Below, piece after piece: positions 1-8,570 of a DNA stretch of 64,000 bases (positions are counted from its first letter, which is position 1; each line of letters starts with the position of its first letter). Source of the stretch: Cysteiniphilum halobium (GTDB taxonomy: Bacteria; Pseudomonadota; Gammaproteobacteria; Francisellales; Francisellaceae); NCBI RefSeq assembly GCF_003574425.1, contig NZ_QLIU01000028.1, forward strand, positions 1-64,000. The letters run 5' to 3'. Below the pieces are notes generated by a model that was given only the letters and a program-made list of their open reading frames with translations, made no database searches and was not told the origin of the DNA. A program made the translations under genes and the position numbers.

Positions 1-49
1 CAAAAGTAAAGGCTATTCAATCATACAGTTTGAAAAATTAGGAATTTAA
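1..49 (+). CDS. possible 3' end of an unidentified gene
   Basis: An open frame enters from the left edge and ends at a TAA at 47-49 (last residues KSKGYSIIQFEKLGI). With only 15 codons visible the product cannot be identified and the frame may be chance. If real, it converges with fmt, and the 70 bp between them (including a T-rich GTTAA/TTAAC weak inverted repeat at 65-83) would hold the terminators. Confidence 0.3.
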   Translation, partial: KSKGYSIIQFEKLGI

Positions 50-119
50 AAAGTTGAACATGGCGTTAAGATCTTTTTTTAACTTTCTCTTGATTGATCA
101 CTTGATTTAAACATCCAGT

Positions 120-1073
120 TTAAATTACTTTTCCTACAAGATAACTTAAATCCTTACCATTAAGAATACTTGCTAAAGACAGCATTTTTTTGCCTGGAAA
201 CTGCAATGAACCAATATTAACAACCCCGTCTTGTGCCTGAATTTTAAGGCCTTTTTTATCCACTGAAATAATCGTCCCCATCGCAAAGTTTGTCATCTGC
301 TCAACGATTTCAACATCGGTAAATTTCACTGCTTCACCATCAATCATCATATAAGCACTTGGCCAAGGGGTAAAGGCGCGAACCTTACAATCAATTACCT
401 TGCAAGGATTATTAAAGTGAATCAACCCTTCTTCTTTGGTAAGCTTATGCGCATACGTGGCACCTTCTGGCTGTACTTGAGGATTTAGTTTATGTTCTGC
501 GATTTCTTTAAGCACAGTGCAAACAGCAGGAACTGACAGCTCTGCTAAGCGATTATGTAAGCTTAAGCTGGTGTCATTGTCTAAGATAGGCGTTTCAAGT
601 ACATGCAAAATATCACCGGTATCCAGACCCACATCCATTTGCATGATAGTAATGCCCGTTTTGTTATCTCCTGCTTCGATTGCACGCTGAATAGGGGCGG
701 CACCTCGCCATTTTGGTAAAAGCGATACATGAATATTAATGCAACCTTGCTTTGGGGTTTCTAGTACCATCTTTGGCAATAATAAACCATAGGCAATAAC
801 TACCATGACATCAGCACTTAAGTCCGCTAATTGCTTGATTACTTCTGGCTCTTTTTTGAAAGATAGTGGTTGAAATACAGGAATATTATGTGTCAAAGCA
901 CAAGCTTTGACCGGTGAGTATTCCAGTTTTTTGCCACGCCCTTTGGCTCGATCTGGTTGTGTAAAAACACCGACAATATTATATTTTTCTTGAATTAAAG
1001 CATTAAGTACCGTTGCCGAAATATCAGGTGTTCCTGCAAAAACAATACGTAAAGACTTAGGGTTATTTGACAT
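120..1073 (-). CDS. fmt: methionyl-tRNA formyltransferase
   Basis: Transfers the formyl group of 10-formyl-THF to the amino group of initiator Met-tRNA, the step that marks initiator tRNA in the bacterial cytoplasm. The 317-residue length is normal for the family. The N-terminal hydrolase-like domain starts RIVFAGTP and carries the signature INIHVSLLPKWRGAAP at about 112-127, with the expected catalytic Asn113, His115 and the Asp of GLDTGDI near 151. The C-terminal OB-like domain contains the FTPWPSAY motif. The ATG at 1073 is the only sensible start. No def gene adjoins it, unlike the common def-fmt arrangement, and the next genes on the same strand are unrelated. Confidence 0.97.
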   Translation of the reverse strand: MSNNPKSLRIVFAGTPDISATVLNALIQEKYNIVGVFTQPDRAKGRGKKLEYSPVKACALTHNIPVFQPLSFKKEPEVIKQLADLSADVMVVIAYGLLLPKMVLETPKQGCINIHVSLLPKWRGAAPIQRAIEAGDNKTGITIMQMDVGLDTGDILHVLETPILDNDTSLSLHNRLAELSVPAVCTVLKEIAEHKLNPQVQPEGATYAHKLTKEEGLIHFNNPCKVIDCKVRAFTPWPSAYMMIDGEAVKFTDVEIVEQMTNFAMGTIISVDKKGLKIQAQDGVVNIGSLQFPGKKMLSLASILNGKDLSYLVGKVI

Positions 1074-1095
1074 ATATGCTGAAAATACCTAATGA

Positions 1096-1515
1096 TTAAT
1101 GATAAGCGTAGGCGTAAAAATTCGCACCATCTAAAGGTCCTGTCTTACCAGAAGCCATACAATTGCCAACAACTTTAGTTGCACCATATTGTGCTGCGAC
1201 TTCTTTGGCTTTTTGCACATTCTGCTCACACGCTGTTTGGATTTCTTTTTTGCTCGTATAATGCGTATCAACACGGATAATACCAATTGGTGACTCATTA
1301 AAGCCTGTCACAACCGGTACCGCCTTTCTTAAATTCATATCCTCTGAAGCATAAAATTCTACATCCTGAAGCTTCACTGGCGAGTAGACTTCTTTGGTTT
1401 GCGGCAAGTACACCGCATGCGCTTCATATTTCGTCTTAGGTACAATCGTCCAAAAAAAGCCAATCACGGCAATTAAAATTCCTGCATAAATAATATTTTG
1501 TTGAAAACGACTCAT
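1096..1515 (-). CDS. small inner-membrane-anchored protein of unknown function
   Basis: About 139 residues from the ATG at 1515; a TTG three codons upstream is an alternative start, and neither has a clear Shine-Dalgarno sequence. Residues about 5-25 form one hydrophobic segment after a short basic start, so the protein is probably anchored with its rest in the periplasm. The C-terminal half has the pattern of short alpha/beta periplasmic domains (a helix rich in Lys, Ala and Gln, then a GATKVVGNC strand) with two cysteines that could pair. I do not recognise the family. It lies between the FecCD-type permease and fmt on the same strand, with a palindromic repeat copy just upstream. Confidence 0.6.
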   Translation of the reverse strand: MSRFQQNIIYAGILIAVIGFFWTIVPKTKYEAHAVYLPQTKEVYSPVKLQDVEFYASEDMNLRKAVPVVTGFNESPIGIIRVDTHYTSKKEIQTACEQNVQKAKEVAAQYGATKVVGNCMASGKTGPLDGANFYAYAYH

Positions 1516-1576
1516 AGTAATCAATAGTCTGGTTTTAAGTTAGCGCGTATCATAACATAGTCGCCTTATGACAATC

Positions 1577-1610
1577 TATAGCCACCATAGACCATTTTAC
1601 GATAGGTATA
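1577..1610. repeat. 34-bp palindromic repeat, copy A
   Basis: The reverse complement begins TATACCTATCGTAAA and ends GGTGGCTATA, matching copy B at 14542-14575 in length and in most positions. The ends are imperfect inverted repeats. It sits 2 bp past the stop codon of the FecCD-type permease, where it could act as a transcript end. Confidence 0.7.
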
Positions 1611-1612
1611 TG

Positions 1613-2650
1613 CTATTTGCCCGCCAATGCACGAATCACTAAGAAAATTAAAAATGGCGCACCAATTAAAGCAGTAATCACACCAACAGGAATGATCATT
1701 GGATAAAGTAATGTTTGTGATAAAAACTGACTGATTAACATTAAGATTGCACCACACAAAAAACTGCTCATAAACAAATACTTCATCTTGTTTGTACCAA
1801 TACACATTCTAGCAATATGCGGTGCGACAAGTCCTAAAAAGGCAATGGGGCCTGCAACCGAAACAATGGCGGCGATTAAGAATGCCAATAGCACAACCAG
1901 ATGTACCAGCAATCTTTTGACATTAAGCCCCATCATCATCGCTTCAGACTCACCAAGACTTAATAAATCAAATGCCTGATGCTTACAATAGACAAAACCA
2001 CAAAATATCAAGGTAATAATAGCTAATAATATCACCTGCTGCCAAGTGACATTTACAAAGCCACCAAACTGCCATAAAGTAATTTGTTGCAATGTTTGTG
2101 CCTGACTAAAACTCATAATCAACGCCGTTAACGCACTAAAAATGGCTGAAACACCAACACCAAGCAAAATCACCACAGCAATATTAGCAAGCCGATCCTG
2201 CAAGCTAATCACCAATAAAAATATAATAAGTACAATGAATGCACCAAACACACAAGCAAGGAAAAAAAGCAAATACGAGTAATGTGTAAGTGCCACAAAA
2301 TAAGCGGGCAAGATAAACAATAGCATAAGCCCAACAAACTGACTTCCTGATGAAATGCCTAAGATACTGGCATCGGCTAACGGATTACGTAATACCAATT
2401 GCAAAATGGCGCCACTAACACCTAATCCGCCACCAACAAGTGTTGCAGCAGCCCAGATGATTAATTGATACTGCCAAAATAACTGACTTGCCAACACGCT
2501 ATTTAGATGTGCACTTTGCCCATATGATAACCAACTTACGATAATAAACAGCATCAACCATAGCAAGCTAAGTGTAGCATGAAAGCCAACCACCCTATTT
2601 ATTTTTCTTGTTTTTTTTGTTTGCTTTGCTTTACTTGTTCGTGTTTGCAA
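1613..2650 (-). CDS. FecCD-type iron/cobalamin ABC transporter permease
   Basis: 345 residues with about nine or ten membrane segments and the family signature LVLRNPLADASILGISSG at about 85-102, typical of permeases for ferric siderophores, haem or vitamin B12 (FecC, FecD, FhuB, BtuC). It would move substrate across the inner membrane with a periplasmic binding protein and an ATPase. The start is a TTG at 2650, eight bases after AAAGGA; no upstream ATG exists and the first membrane segment begins around residue 23. The binding-protein and ATPase genes that normally flank such a permease are absent, so the substrate cannot be named; the partners must be elsewhere or lost. Confidence 0.88.
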   Translation of the reverse strand: MQTRTSKAKQTKKTRKINRVVGFHATLSLLWLMLFIIVSWLSYGQSAHLNSVLASQLFWQYQLIIWAAATLVGGGLGVSGAILQLVLRNPLADASILGISSGSQFVGLMLLFILPAYFVALTHYSYLLFFLACVFGAFIVLIIFLLVISLQDRLANIAVVILLGVGVSAIFSALTALIMSFSQAQTLQQITLWQFGGFVNVTWQQVILLAIITLIFCGFVYCKHQAFDLLSLGESEAMMMGLNVKRLLVHLVVLLAFLIAAIVSVAGPIAFLGLVAPHIARMCIGTNKMKYLFMSSFLCGAILMLISQFLSQTLLYPMIIPVGVITALIGAPFLIFLVIRALAGK

Positions 2651-2698
2651 CTTTTCCGTCCTTTTACCATATTTTATGATCTAAAAACACAATTCGCC

Positions 2699-2727
2699 TT
2701 GCCAATTATGATGATATTCGTTATAAA
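2699..2727 (+). promoter_or_regulatory. predicted sigma-70 promoter for minC and the min-mla run
   Basis: TTGCCA at 2699-2704, a 17-bp spacer, then TATAAA at 2722-2727. This leaves a leader of roughly 80 nt before minC. It is the only strong promoter-like pair seen between the divergent permease gene and minC. Confidence 0.55.
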
Positions 2728-2816
2728 ATCGATATATTTTAACGATGCAATAATGCTTTTGCTCTGCCATTATTGGTAAAGTATTAAAAAATAAAAAAAA
2801 TAACAAGGGAAACAAA

Positions 2817-3500
2817 ATGCCGGCAGCTTTTCAAATCAAAGGAAGTCTCTTTACGTTAAGTGTATTGCAAATATTAAGCACTGATCTTGATGACATTGAA
2901 AAACAAATCACTACCAAGATAAAACAAGCGCCACAATTCTTTAATAACACACCGATGGTCATTGAATTAACTGCTTTAACTACGGGACTAACAATCGAGT
3001 TTATTGAAAGTCTAACCGGCATGTTAAGAAAACATACTCTACTTACTGTTGGCTTTAGATTACCAGATCAAACCTTGGCTGATGCTTTGCAAGCAAAAGG
3101 TTTTCCAATATTCAAAGAAGGCAAAAACATTCCCGCTCCTACAGTTTCGGTCAACAAAGTATTAGCTTCACAACATAAAATCATCAGCTCACGTGTGCGA
3201 TCGGGTCAGCAATTGATCTCACAAAATGGTGATTTGATTGTTTTATCATCAGTAAGCTCTGGCGCTGAACTTTTAGCCAGTGGCAATATTCATGTGTATG
3301 GTACATTGCGTGGCCGTGCAATAGCTGGATTAGATGGTGATACCAATGCGCGAATTTTTTGTCACAAATTAGAAGCAGATCTTGTATCAATTGCTGGCCA
3401 GTATAAAATTTTTGAGGAACCTATTGAGGCACTTGGAAATGACAATAATGGCTATCAAATACAGCTAAAAGACGGTACAATCATGATTAGCCAAATTTAG
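2817..3500 (+). CDS. minC: septum site-determining protein MinC
   Basis: FtsZ-antagonist subunit of the Min system, which blocks division near the poles when recruited to the membrane by MinD. 227 residues, usual for the family. The N-terminal MinC_N domain (about 1-105) is more divergent; the C-terminal beta-helix (about 125-200) is well conserved, with VRSGQQL, GDLIVL, SGNIHVYGTLRGRA, GD..ARIFC and LVSIAGQY, the surface used for MinD binding. First gene of minC-minD-minE in the standard order. The ATG at 2817 follows an AAGGGA ribosome site. Confidence 0.96.
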   Translation: MPAAFQIKGSLFTLSVLQILSTDLDDIEKQITTKIKQAPQFFNNTPMVIELTALTTGLTIEFIESLTGMLRKHTLLTVGFRLPDQTLADALQAKGFPIFKEGKNIPAPTVSVNKVLASQHKIISSRVRSGQQLISQNGDLIVLSSVSSGAELLASGNIHVYGTLRGRAIAGLDGDTNARIFCHKLEADLVSIAGQYKIFEEPIEALGNDNNGYQIQLKDGTIMISQI

Positions 3501-3549
3501 GCTACCCCACACTTTAAGAAAATAACAATTGAATCAAGGATTAAATACT

Positions 3550-4401
3550 GTGAGCACAGATTTTACACAAACTAAAAATACCAAGCCACGCGCCACAACT
3601 GTGGTCATCACCTCAGGTAAAGGTGGTGTTGGTAAAACCACAACCAGTGCCGCGATATCATTAGCATTAGCCATGAAAGGCTTTAAAACCGTTGTTATTG
3701 ATTTTGATGTCGGTCTGAGAAATCTTGATTTAGTCATGGGCTGCGAACGTCGCGTTGTTTATGACTTAATTAGCCTTATTAACAAAGAAGCTAATATCAA
3801 TCAAACATTGATAAAAGATAAGCGCTCTGAAAATCTTTATATTTTACCTGCCTCGCAAACACGTGATAAAGATGCGTTAACAGAGGCTGGCTTAGAAGAT
3901 ATTATGCAAGAGCTTAAAGCAAATTTTGACTATATCGTTTGTGACTCACCTGCAGGCATTGAAAAAGGTGCATTAATGGCAATGCTACATGCTGATAAAG
4001 CGATTGTGGTTACCAATCCAGAAGTCTCATCTGTGCGCGACTCAGATCGCATCATTGGTGTGTTATCAAGTAAAACGCGCAAAGCTAAAGAAAAAGGCGA
4101 GGCAGTTGATGCCAAACTCTTAATTACACGCTACGACCCAACACGCGTTCTACAAGGTGAAATGTTGTCACTTGAAGATGTCAAAGATGTTTTGTCCATT
4201 CCTTTACTTGGTGTTATTCCAGAATCAAAAATGGTATTACAAGCCTCAAACTCAGGTGTACCTGTGACGGCTTATCAGGATAGTGAAGCTGGCCAAGCCT
4301 ATGTTGATGCCGTTGAGCGCTTCTTAGGTCATGATAAGCCACTTCGCTTTATTAGCGCAGAAAAACCTGGTCTGTTAAAGCGTTTATTTGGAGGAAAGTA
4401 G
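3550..4401 (+). CDS. minD: septum site-determining ATPase MinD
   Basis: Membrane-cycling ATPase that carries MinC to the membrane and is released by MinE. From the GTG at 3550, which has an AAGGA nine bases upstream, it is 283 residues; a TTG at 3529 would add seven residues but lacks a good ribosome site. The deviant Walker A motif GKGGVGKT is at 23-30, later than in E. coli MinD, so there is a 13-residue N-terminal extension. Further ParA/MinD motifs are DFDVGLRNLD and CDSPAGIE. The C-terminal KPGLLKRLFGGK is the amphipathic membrane-targeting helix. Confidence 0.96.
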   Translation: MSTDFTQTKNTKPRATTVVITSGKGGVGKTTTSAAISLALAMKGFKTVVIDFDVGLRNLDLVMGCERRVVYDLISLINKEANINQTLIKDKRSENLYILPASQTRDKDALTEAGLEDIMQELKANFDYIVCDSPAGIEKGALMAMLHADKAIVVTNPEVSSVRDSDRIIGVLSSKTRKAKEKGEAVDAKLLITRYDPTRVLQGEMLSLEDVKDVLSIPLLGVIPESKMVLQASNSGVPVTAYQDSEAGQAYVDAVERFLGHDKPLRFISAEKPGLLKRLFGGK

Positions 4402-4402
4402 C

Positions 4403-4702
4403 ATGGGGTTGTTTAATTTTTTTAAGAATAAACCAAAGACAAATAGCAGTGCAAATATTGCTAAAGAACGTTTACAGATCATCGTATCACATCAAAGAAA
4501 TGAGTCACACTCTGGCAATAAAAAACCTGACTTCATCAATAGATTACAAGACGACATTCTTGAAGTTGTCAAAAAATATGTCAATATCGGACATAATGAC
4601 ATAAAAATTGATATCGATAGCCAAGGGGATAGGTCTGTACTTGAGCTTAATGTTACAATTCCTGAAGAGTCAAGCCAACCTAAACAAGTATTAAACGCCT
4701 AA
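4403..4702 (+). CDS. minE: cell division topological specificity factor MinE
   Basis: Stimulates MinD ATPase and drives pole-to-pole oscillation. 99 residues from the ATG at 4403, chosen because GGAGGAAA lies just upstream, inside the end of minD; a TTG at 4388 is not needed. The N-terminal MGLFNFFKNK is the membrane-targeting sequence, ERLQIIVSHQR is the MinD-contacting segment, and the C-terminal part is the dimerising domain. Its TAA overlaps the ATG of mlaF by one base, so MinE and MlaF translation are probably coupled. Confidence 0.95.
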   Translation: MGLFNFFKNKPKTNSSANIAKERLQIIVSHQRNESHSGNKKPDFINRLQDDILEVVKKYVNIGHNDIKIDIDSQGDRSVLELNVTIPEESSQPKQVLNA

Positions 4703-5499
4703 TGTCTCATCATCACTTTGCCGTAAGCTTTGATAAGGTTGCATTTTTCCGTGGGGAAAAATGCATTTATAAAAACTTAAGTTGCACCATTCCTAAGGGC
4801 CAAATCACAGCAATACTAGGTCCTTCCGGCACTGGAAAAACTACTCTCTTACACTTAATTGGCCGCTTGATAAAAGCGCAAAGTGGTAATATTCATGTAC
4901 TTGATCATAACCTAAATCAATTGGATAAAAAATCATTACTAGACTTACGTAAAAAAATGGGCGTTTTATTCCAATCAGGCGCTCTTTTTACTCAACTGTC
5001 AGTATTTGATAACGTTGCCTTTCCTTTGCGTCAAAATAGCAATCTAAGTGAGCGTTTGATTCATAACTTAGTACTGATGAAGCTCCAATCAGTTGGACTG
5101 CGTGGTACTACTAACATGATGCCAAGCGAGTTATCAGGTGGTATGGCGCGACGCGTGGCTCTTGCGCGTGCCATTGCTTTGGATCCAGAGCTTATGCTTT
5201 ATGACGAGCCATTTACTGGACAAGATCCAATTTCTTTAAAGGTAATTTTAACCTTGATTAAACAGCTCAATGACGCACTACACATGACTTCAGTGATCGT
5301 CTCACACGATATCAATGAGGTCATGAGCATTGCGAATCATATTATTATTATCGCCAATCAACAAGTCATGCTTGAAGGCTCACCTGAATTCATTAGAAAC
5401 AGTAAAGATCCATTTGTCTCACAATTTTTATCCGGTAGCGCGGATGGCCCAGTCGCGTTTGATTATCCCGCACCTGATTTTTTGAGCACATTGCAATAA
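4702..5499 (+). CDS. mlaF: lipid-transport ABC ATPase MlaF
   Basis: ATPase of the MlaFEDB inner-membrane complex that moves phospholipids between inner and outer membrane and keeps outer-leaflet lipid asymmetry. 265 residues. Walker A GPSGTGKTT at about 40-48, Q-loop in FQSGALF, signature LSGGMARR near 145, Walker B LMLYDEP and the switch histidine in IVSHD. The C-terminal tail after the ATPase core is the part that contacts MlaB in E. coli. It starts on the stop codon of minE and is followed 11 bp later by mlaE. Confidence 0.95.
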   Translation: MSHHHFAVSFDKVAFFRGEKCIYKNLSCTIPKGQITAILGPSGTGKTTLLHLIGRLIKAQSGNIHVLDHNLNQLDKKSLLDLRKKMGVLFQSGALFTQLSVFDNVAFPLRQNSNLSERLIHNLVLMKLQSVGLRGTTNMMPSELSGGMARRVALARAIALDPELMLYDEPFTGQDPISLKVILTLIKQLNDALHMTSVIVSHDINEVMSIANHIIIIANQQVMLEGSPEFIRNSKDPFVSQFLSGSADGPVAFDYPAPDFLSTLQ

Positions 5500-5510
5500 G
5501 GAAGTGATTA

Positions 5511-6281
5511 ATGCTAAGAATAATCCAACTGCTTGGTCGCAACACCTTAAACACAATTACTAATCTTGGCGAGTCAATATTACTTACATTTGAAATGATT
5601 TTCGGCCACTGTAACCCACGCAGTATTATTGCACAAACATATCACGTTGGCATAAACTCGGTTTTAATCATTCTAGTGTCGGGGTTATTCATTGGATTTG
5701 TTTTAGCGTTACAAGGATTTTATACACTTGCTAAATTCAGTGCCGAATCAGCTTTAGGTCCAATGGTTGCTTTAAGTATTATCCGCGAGTTAGGTCCAGT
5801 AGTCACCGCTTTATTATTCGCCGGACGTGCAGGAAGTGCGCTTACCTCTGAAGTGGGATTAATGAAAGCAACAGAGCAACTAGCTAGCCTCAATATGATG
5901 GGGGTTGATCCTGTGCGCTTTGTTTTAGCTCCTAGATTCTGGGCATGTGTTTTAAGCGTACCTATTTTAAATTTATTTTTCTCCACTGTCGCCATTTGGG
6001 GTGGTTATCTTATTGGTGTCAAACTGCTTGGTCTTTTTAGTGGAACTTTCTGGGGCAATATGCAGGCTTCAGTGTTATTTTATGATGATGTGATGAATGG
6101 TGTTTTAAAAAGCCTGGTATTTGGTATTGCAATTGCAATTGTCTCACTTTACCAAGGATATAATTGTCGTGCCAATTCCGCAGGTATTGCTCAAGCAACA
6201 ACAAAAACTGTTGTCTATTCGTCTTTAGCAATTTTAGGTCTAGACTTTCTTATGACCGCCTTAATGTTCAAAGGAGTTTAA
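5511..6281 (+). CDS. mlaE: lipid-transport ABC permease MlaE
   Basis: Membrane subunit of the Mla complex. 256 residues with about five or six membrane segments. The family core is visible as ELGPVVTALLFAGRAGSA, then SEVGLMKATEQLASL, followed by the conserved DPVRFVLAPR loop. A ribosome site (AAGGAAG) precedes the ATG at 5511. The mlaD start lies 2 bp beyond its stop, so the two are tightly coupled. Confidence 0.96.
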   Translation: MLRIIQLLGRNTLNTITNLGESILLTFEMIFGHCNPRSIIAQTYHVGINSVLIILVSGLFIGFVLALQGFYTLAKFSAESALGPMVALSIIRELGPVVTALLFAGRAGSALTSEVGLMKATEQLASLNMMGVDPVRFVLAPRFWACVLSVPILNLFFSTVAIWGGYLIGVKLLGLFSGTFWGNMQASVLFYDDVMNGVLKSLVFGIAIAIVSLYQGYNCRANSAGIAQATTKTVVYSSLAILGLDFLMTALMFKGV

Positions 6282-6283
6282 AA

Positions 6284-6781
6284 ATGTATAAAAAATCTTA
6301 TGAGCTATTAGTAGGTGTTTTTGTCCTCCTTGGCATTGTTGCACTTATTTTTATGGCATTAAAAGTGAGTGGACTTTCGCTCTCTGGTTTTGATAACAAA
6401 TATTATCAAATCAATGCTCAATTCCAAAATATAGGCAGTTTACGTCCAGGAGCAGCAGTACGTATTGCTGGCGTTGAAATTGGTAAAGTCAACAGCATCA
6501 CACTCACGCCAAGTTACAATGGCTTTATTGCTAATGTCACTTTAAATATCAACAAACGCTATAACAACATTCCTAGTAGCTATGGCGCTGCTATTGATAC
6601 CAGCGGCATTTTAGGTGATAGCTTTATTGCCCTATATCCATCAGATATGGATATCCCCGGACTATACAACAGCAAATACTTAGAAAATGGTAGCACGATA
6701 GAGTTGTCAAATACCTCTTCAGCCATTAATCTAAACTCATTGGTGAATACCTTTGTATCAGGTTCTGGAAATAAGAAATAA
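6284..6781 (+). CDS. mlaD: MCE-domain lipid-binding protein MlaD
   Basis: Periplasm-facing, hexamer-forming MCE protein of the Mla complex. 165 residues from the ATG at 6284, which has AAGGAG eight bases upstream (the end of mlaE); frames reading further upstream overlap mlaE and lack MCE sequence. One N-terminal membrane anchor (about 8-28) is followed by a single MCE domain, with GSLRPGAAVRIAGVEIGKV near residues 50-68 and the GILGDSFIALYP segment. Slightly shorter than the E. coli protein but complete. Confidence 0.95.
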   Translation: MYKKSYELLVGVFVLLGIVALIFMALKVSGLSLSGFDNKYYQINAQFQNIGSLRPGAAVRIAGVEIGKVNSITLTPSYNGFIANVTLNINKRYNNIPSSYGAAIDTSGILGDSFIALYPSDMDIPGLYNSKYLENGSTIELSNTSSAINLNSLVNTFVSGSGNKK

Positions 6782-6786
6782 GTTAT

Positions 6787-7530
6787 ATGATAAAAACAGC
6801 AAATAATATGGATAAAACACAAAAGATTATGATGTTTTTAAGTGCTTCTTTAGTACTCAGTGGTATGCAGTTGAGCTTCGCATCTGAGACTAAACCTGCT
6901 ACAACTGTGACCTCTGCAGCCACAAAAATAACTGCTGACATTAGCAAACCCACAAAAAACACCACTCCGATAGCATTATTGCAACAATCTATTGTTGAAA
7001 CACAAAAAACCTTGATTCAATCAAAGAAACAGTTAAGCCAAAACCCCAAAGAGCTTATTCAATTAATTGATAATCATGTAATGCCATTATTAGCAACAAA
7101 CATTATTGCACAACTGTTAGTAGGTAAAGAACGTTGGCAAGCTGCTAATGAGAAAGAGCATCAAAAATTCATTACTGAAATTACCCAAATGTTGGCATAT
7201 TCATATGCTGAAAACATTGCTCAAGCAGGCAATTATGATATCCAAATATTTCCTTTTAGTAATAATTCTTGGCAAAAGCAACGTCTGATTGTTGTAACCG
7301 GCAAAATCATTAATTTACAAAATAAATCCTCTTCTGATTTGAGCATTAAAATGTTAAATGAAGCAGGAAAAAGGGCTGCACCTAAGTGGAAAATTTACGA
7401 TCTTTCCGTTGCTGGTGTCAGCATATTAGATAACTTCAAAGCACAGTTTAAAGATTATAAAACCCTTAAAGATATTAACCTTGCCATTGAGAAAAAGAAC
7501 AATGAGCTTATCAGTAAAAAGTCCAAATAG
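6787..7530 (+). CDS. mlaC: periplasmic phospholipid-binding protein MlaC
   Basis: Soluble periplasmic shuttle between the outer-membrane MlaA-porin complex and MlaFEDB. 247 residues. An N-terminal signal peptide ends near residue 33 (LSFAS), followed by a Thr/Lys/Pro-rich low-complexity stretch to about 60, longer than usual. The MlaC domain then carries IDNHVMPLLATNIIAQLLVGKERWQAA and PKWKIYDLSVAGVSILDNFKAQF (shown in pieces of the family pattern). ATGs at 6787 and 6808 are both possible; neither has a strong ribosome site. Its end overlaps mlaB by 29 bp. Confidence 0.93.
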   Translation: MIKTANNMDKTQKIMMFLSASLVLSGMQLSFASETKPATTVTSAATKITADISKPTKNTTPIALLQQSIVETQKTLIQSKKQLSQNPKELIQLIDNHVMPLLATNIIAQLLVGKERWQAANEKEHQKFITEITQMLAYSYAENIAQAGNYDIQIFPFSNNSWQKQRLIVVTGKIINLQNKSSSDLSIKMLNEAGKRAAPKWKIYDLSVAGVSILDNFKAQFKDYKTLKDINLAIEKKNNELISKKSK

Positions 7531-7804
7531 TTTTATTCTGCAAGGAAACCTTAACTTTAGCAATGCATCAAACATTGAGAAAGCGTTAGATCGTGCCCTT
7601 AAATCTGTAAAATCTTCGCTTGAAATTGAGCTTAAGGACATTCAAAAAATTGATAGCGCGGGTATTGCACTATTTATGCACATTATTCATTATTGCCAAA
7701 GTAATAATATTGCCTTGCAGTTTCTAGGTCCTGTTTCTGAAAATACAAAATCATTGATTAGCATTCATGGTCTAGATGATTTATTTTCACCTTTTATTAA
7801 ATAA
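7502..7804 (+). CDS. mlaB: STAS-domain protein MlaB
   Basis: Cytoplasmic STAS subunit that binds MlaF and is needed for complex stability. About 100 residues from the ATG at 7502, preceded by GAGAAAAAG; a TTG at 7481 is less likely. The STAS core is visible as a strand ending in GNLNF and the loop IDSAGIALFMHII, where the Ser-Ala-Gly is the conserved position. It overlaps the end of mlaC, as in other mla operons. Confidence 0.9.
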   Translation: MSLSVKSPNSFILQGNLNFSNASNIEKALDRALKSVKSSLEIELKDIQKIDSAGIALFMHIIHYCQSNNIALQFLGPVSENTKSLISIHGLDDLFSPFIK

Positions 7805-7846
7805 TGTATTTTAACGACAACAAATAACAAACAAGAGATTTATGAT

Positions 7847-8098
7847 ATGAATACAGTAGAATTAAAAACCTTAATCGAAAATAAACTAGGTAGTAATACC
7901 ACAGCATTGATTGAAAGTGATGATAATGTGCATTTCAATGCAACCATTATCAGTGATCTTTTTACTGGTGTTCTTAGCAAAGTCAAACAACAGCAAATGG
8001 TCTATGCAGCAATTAATGATTATATTGCCTCAGGTGAACTACATGCCGTTGCTATGAAGACATATACACCTGAAAAATGGCAGTCATTAAATAACTAA
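7847..8098 (+). CDS. ibaG: BolA-family protein, IbaG/YrbA type
   Basis: 83 residues with the BolA fold pattern: short N-terminal helix, a strand containing DNVHFNATIISDLF, and the QQMVYAAINDYIASGELHAVAMKTYTPEKW helix-strand ending. BolA proteins pair with monothiol glutaredoxins and act in Fe-S cluster handling; IbaG is the member linked to the mla locus in E. coli. The position directly after mlaB supports IbaG over BolA. In E. coli murA follows; here a MAPEG gene follows instead. Confidence 0.88.
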   Translation: MNTVELKTLIENKLGSNTTALIESDDNVHFNATIISDLFTGVLSKVKQQQMVYAAINDYIASGELHAVAMKTYTPEKWQSLNN

Positions 8099-8123
8099 GC
8101 AATAATGTAAATGGAGTGTAGTG

Positions 8124-8558
8124 ATGTCAACAACTGCCTGGTCAATACCAATTATTGTGATGATGATTCTTACCATTATCAGTGTTTTTATTACCTTATT
8201 TAGTCGAATTCAAGCCATTCGCAAAAACAAAATTTCTCTTGATGATCTACGCACAATGGATTTTTGCAAAAAAGAGCACCCTTGGCTTGAAATCACCTCA
8301 AGGCATCTTGATAACTTATTTCAACTGCCCATGCTTTTTTATATCTGTTTTATGATTATCTTATTGAACCCAGAGTTGATGAAGATCGGCTATTTTCTGG
8401 TACTTGGTTGGCTATTTGTAAGCTTTAGAGTCATTAACTCACTCGTTCACTTAACCACTAACAATCTTAGCCTAAGGCTCTGTTCATTCCTATTATCAAC
8501 GTCTTTCTTGTTTACAATAATTCTCACACTACTGATCGAGTTGATTAAGATTTATTAG
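8124..8558 (+). CDS. MAPEG-family membrane protein
   Basis: 144 residues from the ATG at 8124, seven bases after GGAG; a GTG one codon earlier is possible. Four hydrophobic segments and the loop sequence HPWLEITSRHLDNLFQLPMLFYICF are typical of bacterial MAPEG proteins (membrane-associated eicosanoid and glutathione metabolism family), whose bacterial substrates are mostly unknown. It is the last gene of the plus-strand min-mla run and converges with the HTH gene 12 bp away. Confidence 0.8.
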   Translation: MSTTAWSIPIIVMMILTIISVFITLFSRIQAIRKNKISLDDLRTMDFCKKEHPWLEITSRHLDNLFQLPMLFYICFMIILLNPELMKIGYFLVLGWLFVSFRVINSLVHLTTNNLSLRLCSFLLSTSFLFTIILTLLIELIKIY

Positions 8559-8570
8559 TTATGTAAGTTT

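Noticed and set aside
2690..2750. Fur box between minC and the FecCD permease
   Set aside because: The ATGATGATATTCG-like stretch matches the Fur pattern only weakly and is better explained as the minC promoter.
6164..6283. A longer MlaD starting inside mlaE
   Set aside because: The extra residues are mlaE in another frame; the ATG at 6284 with AAGGAG begins the MCE protein's anchor.
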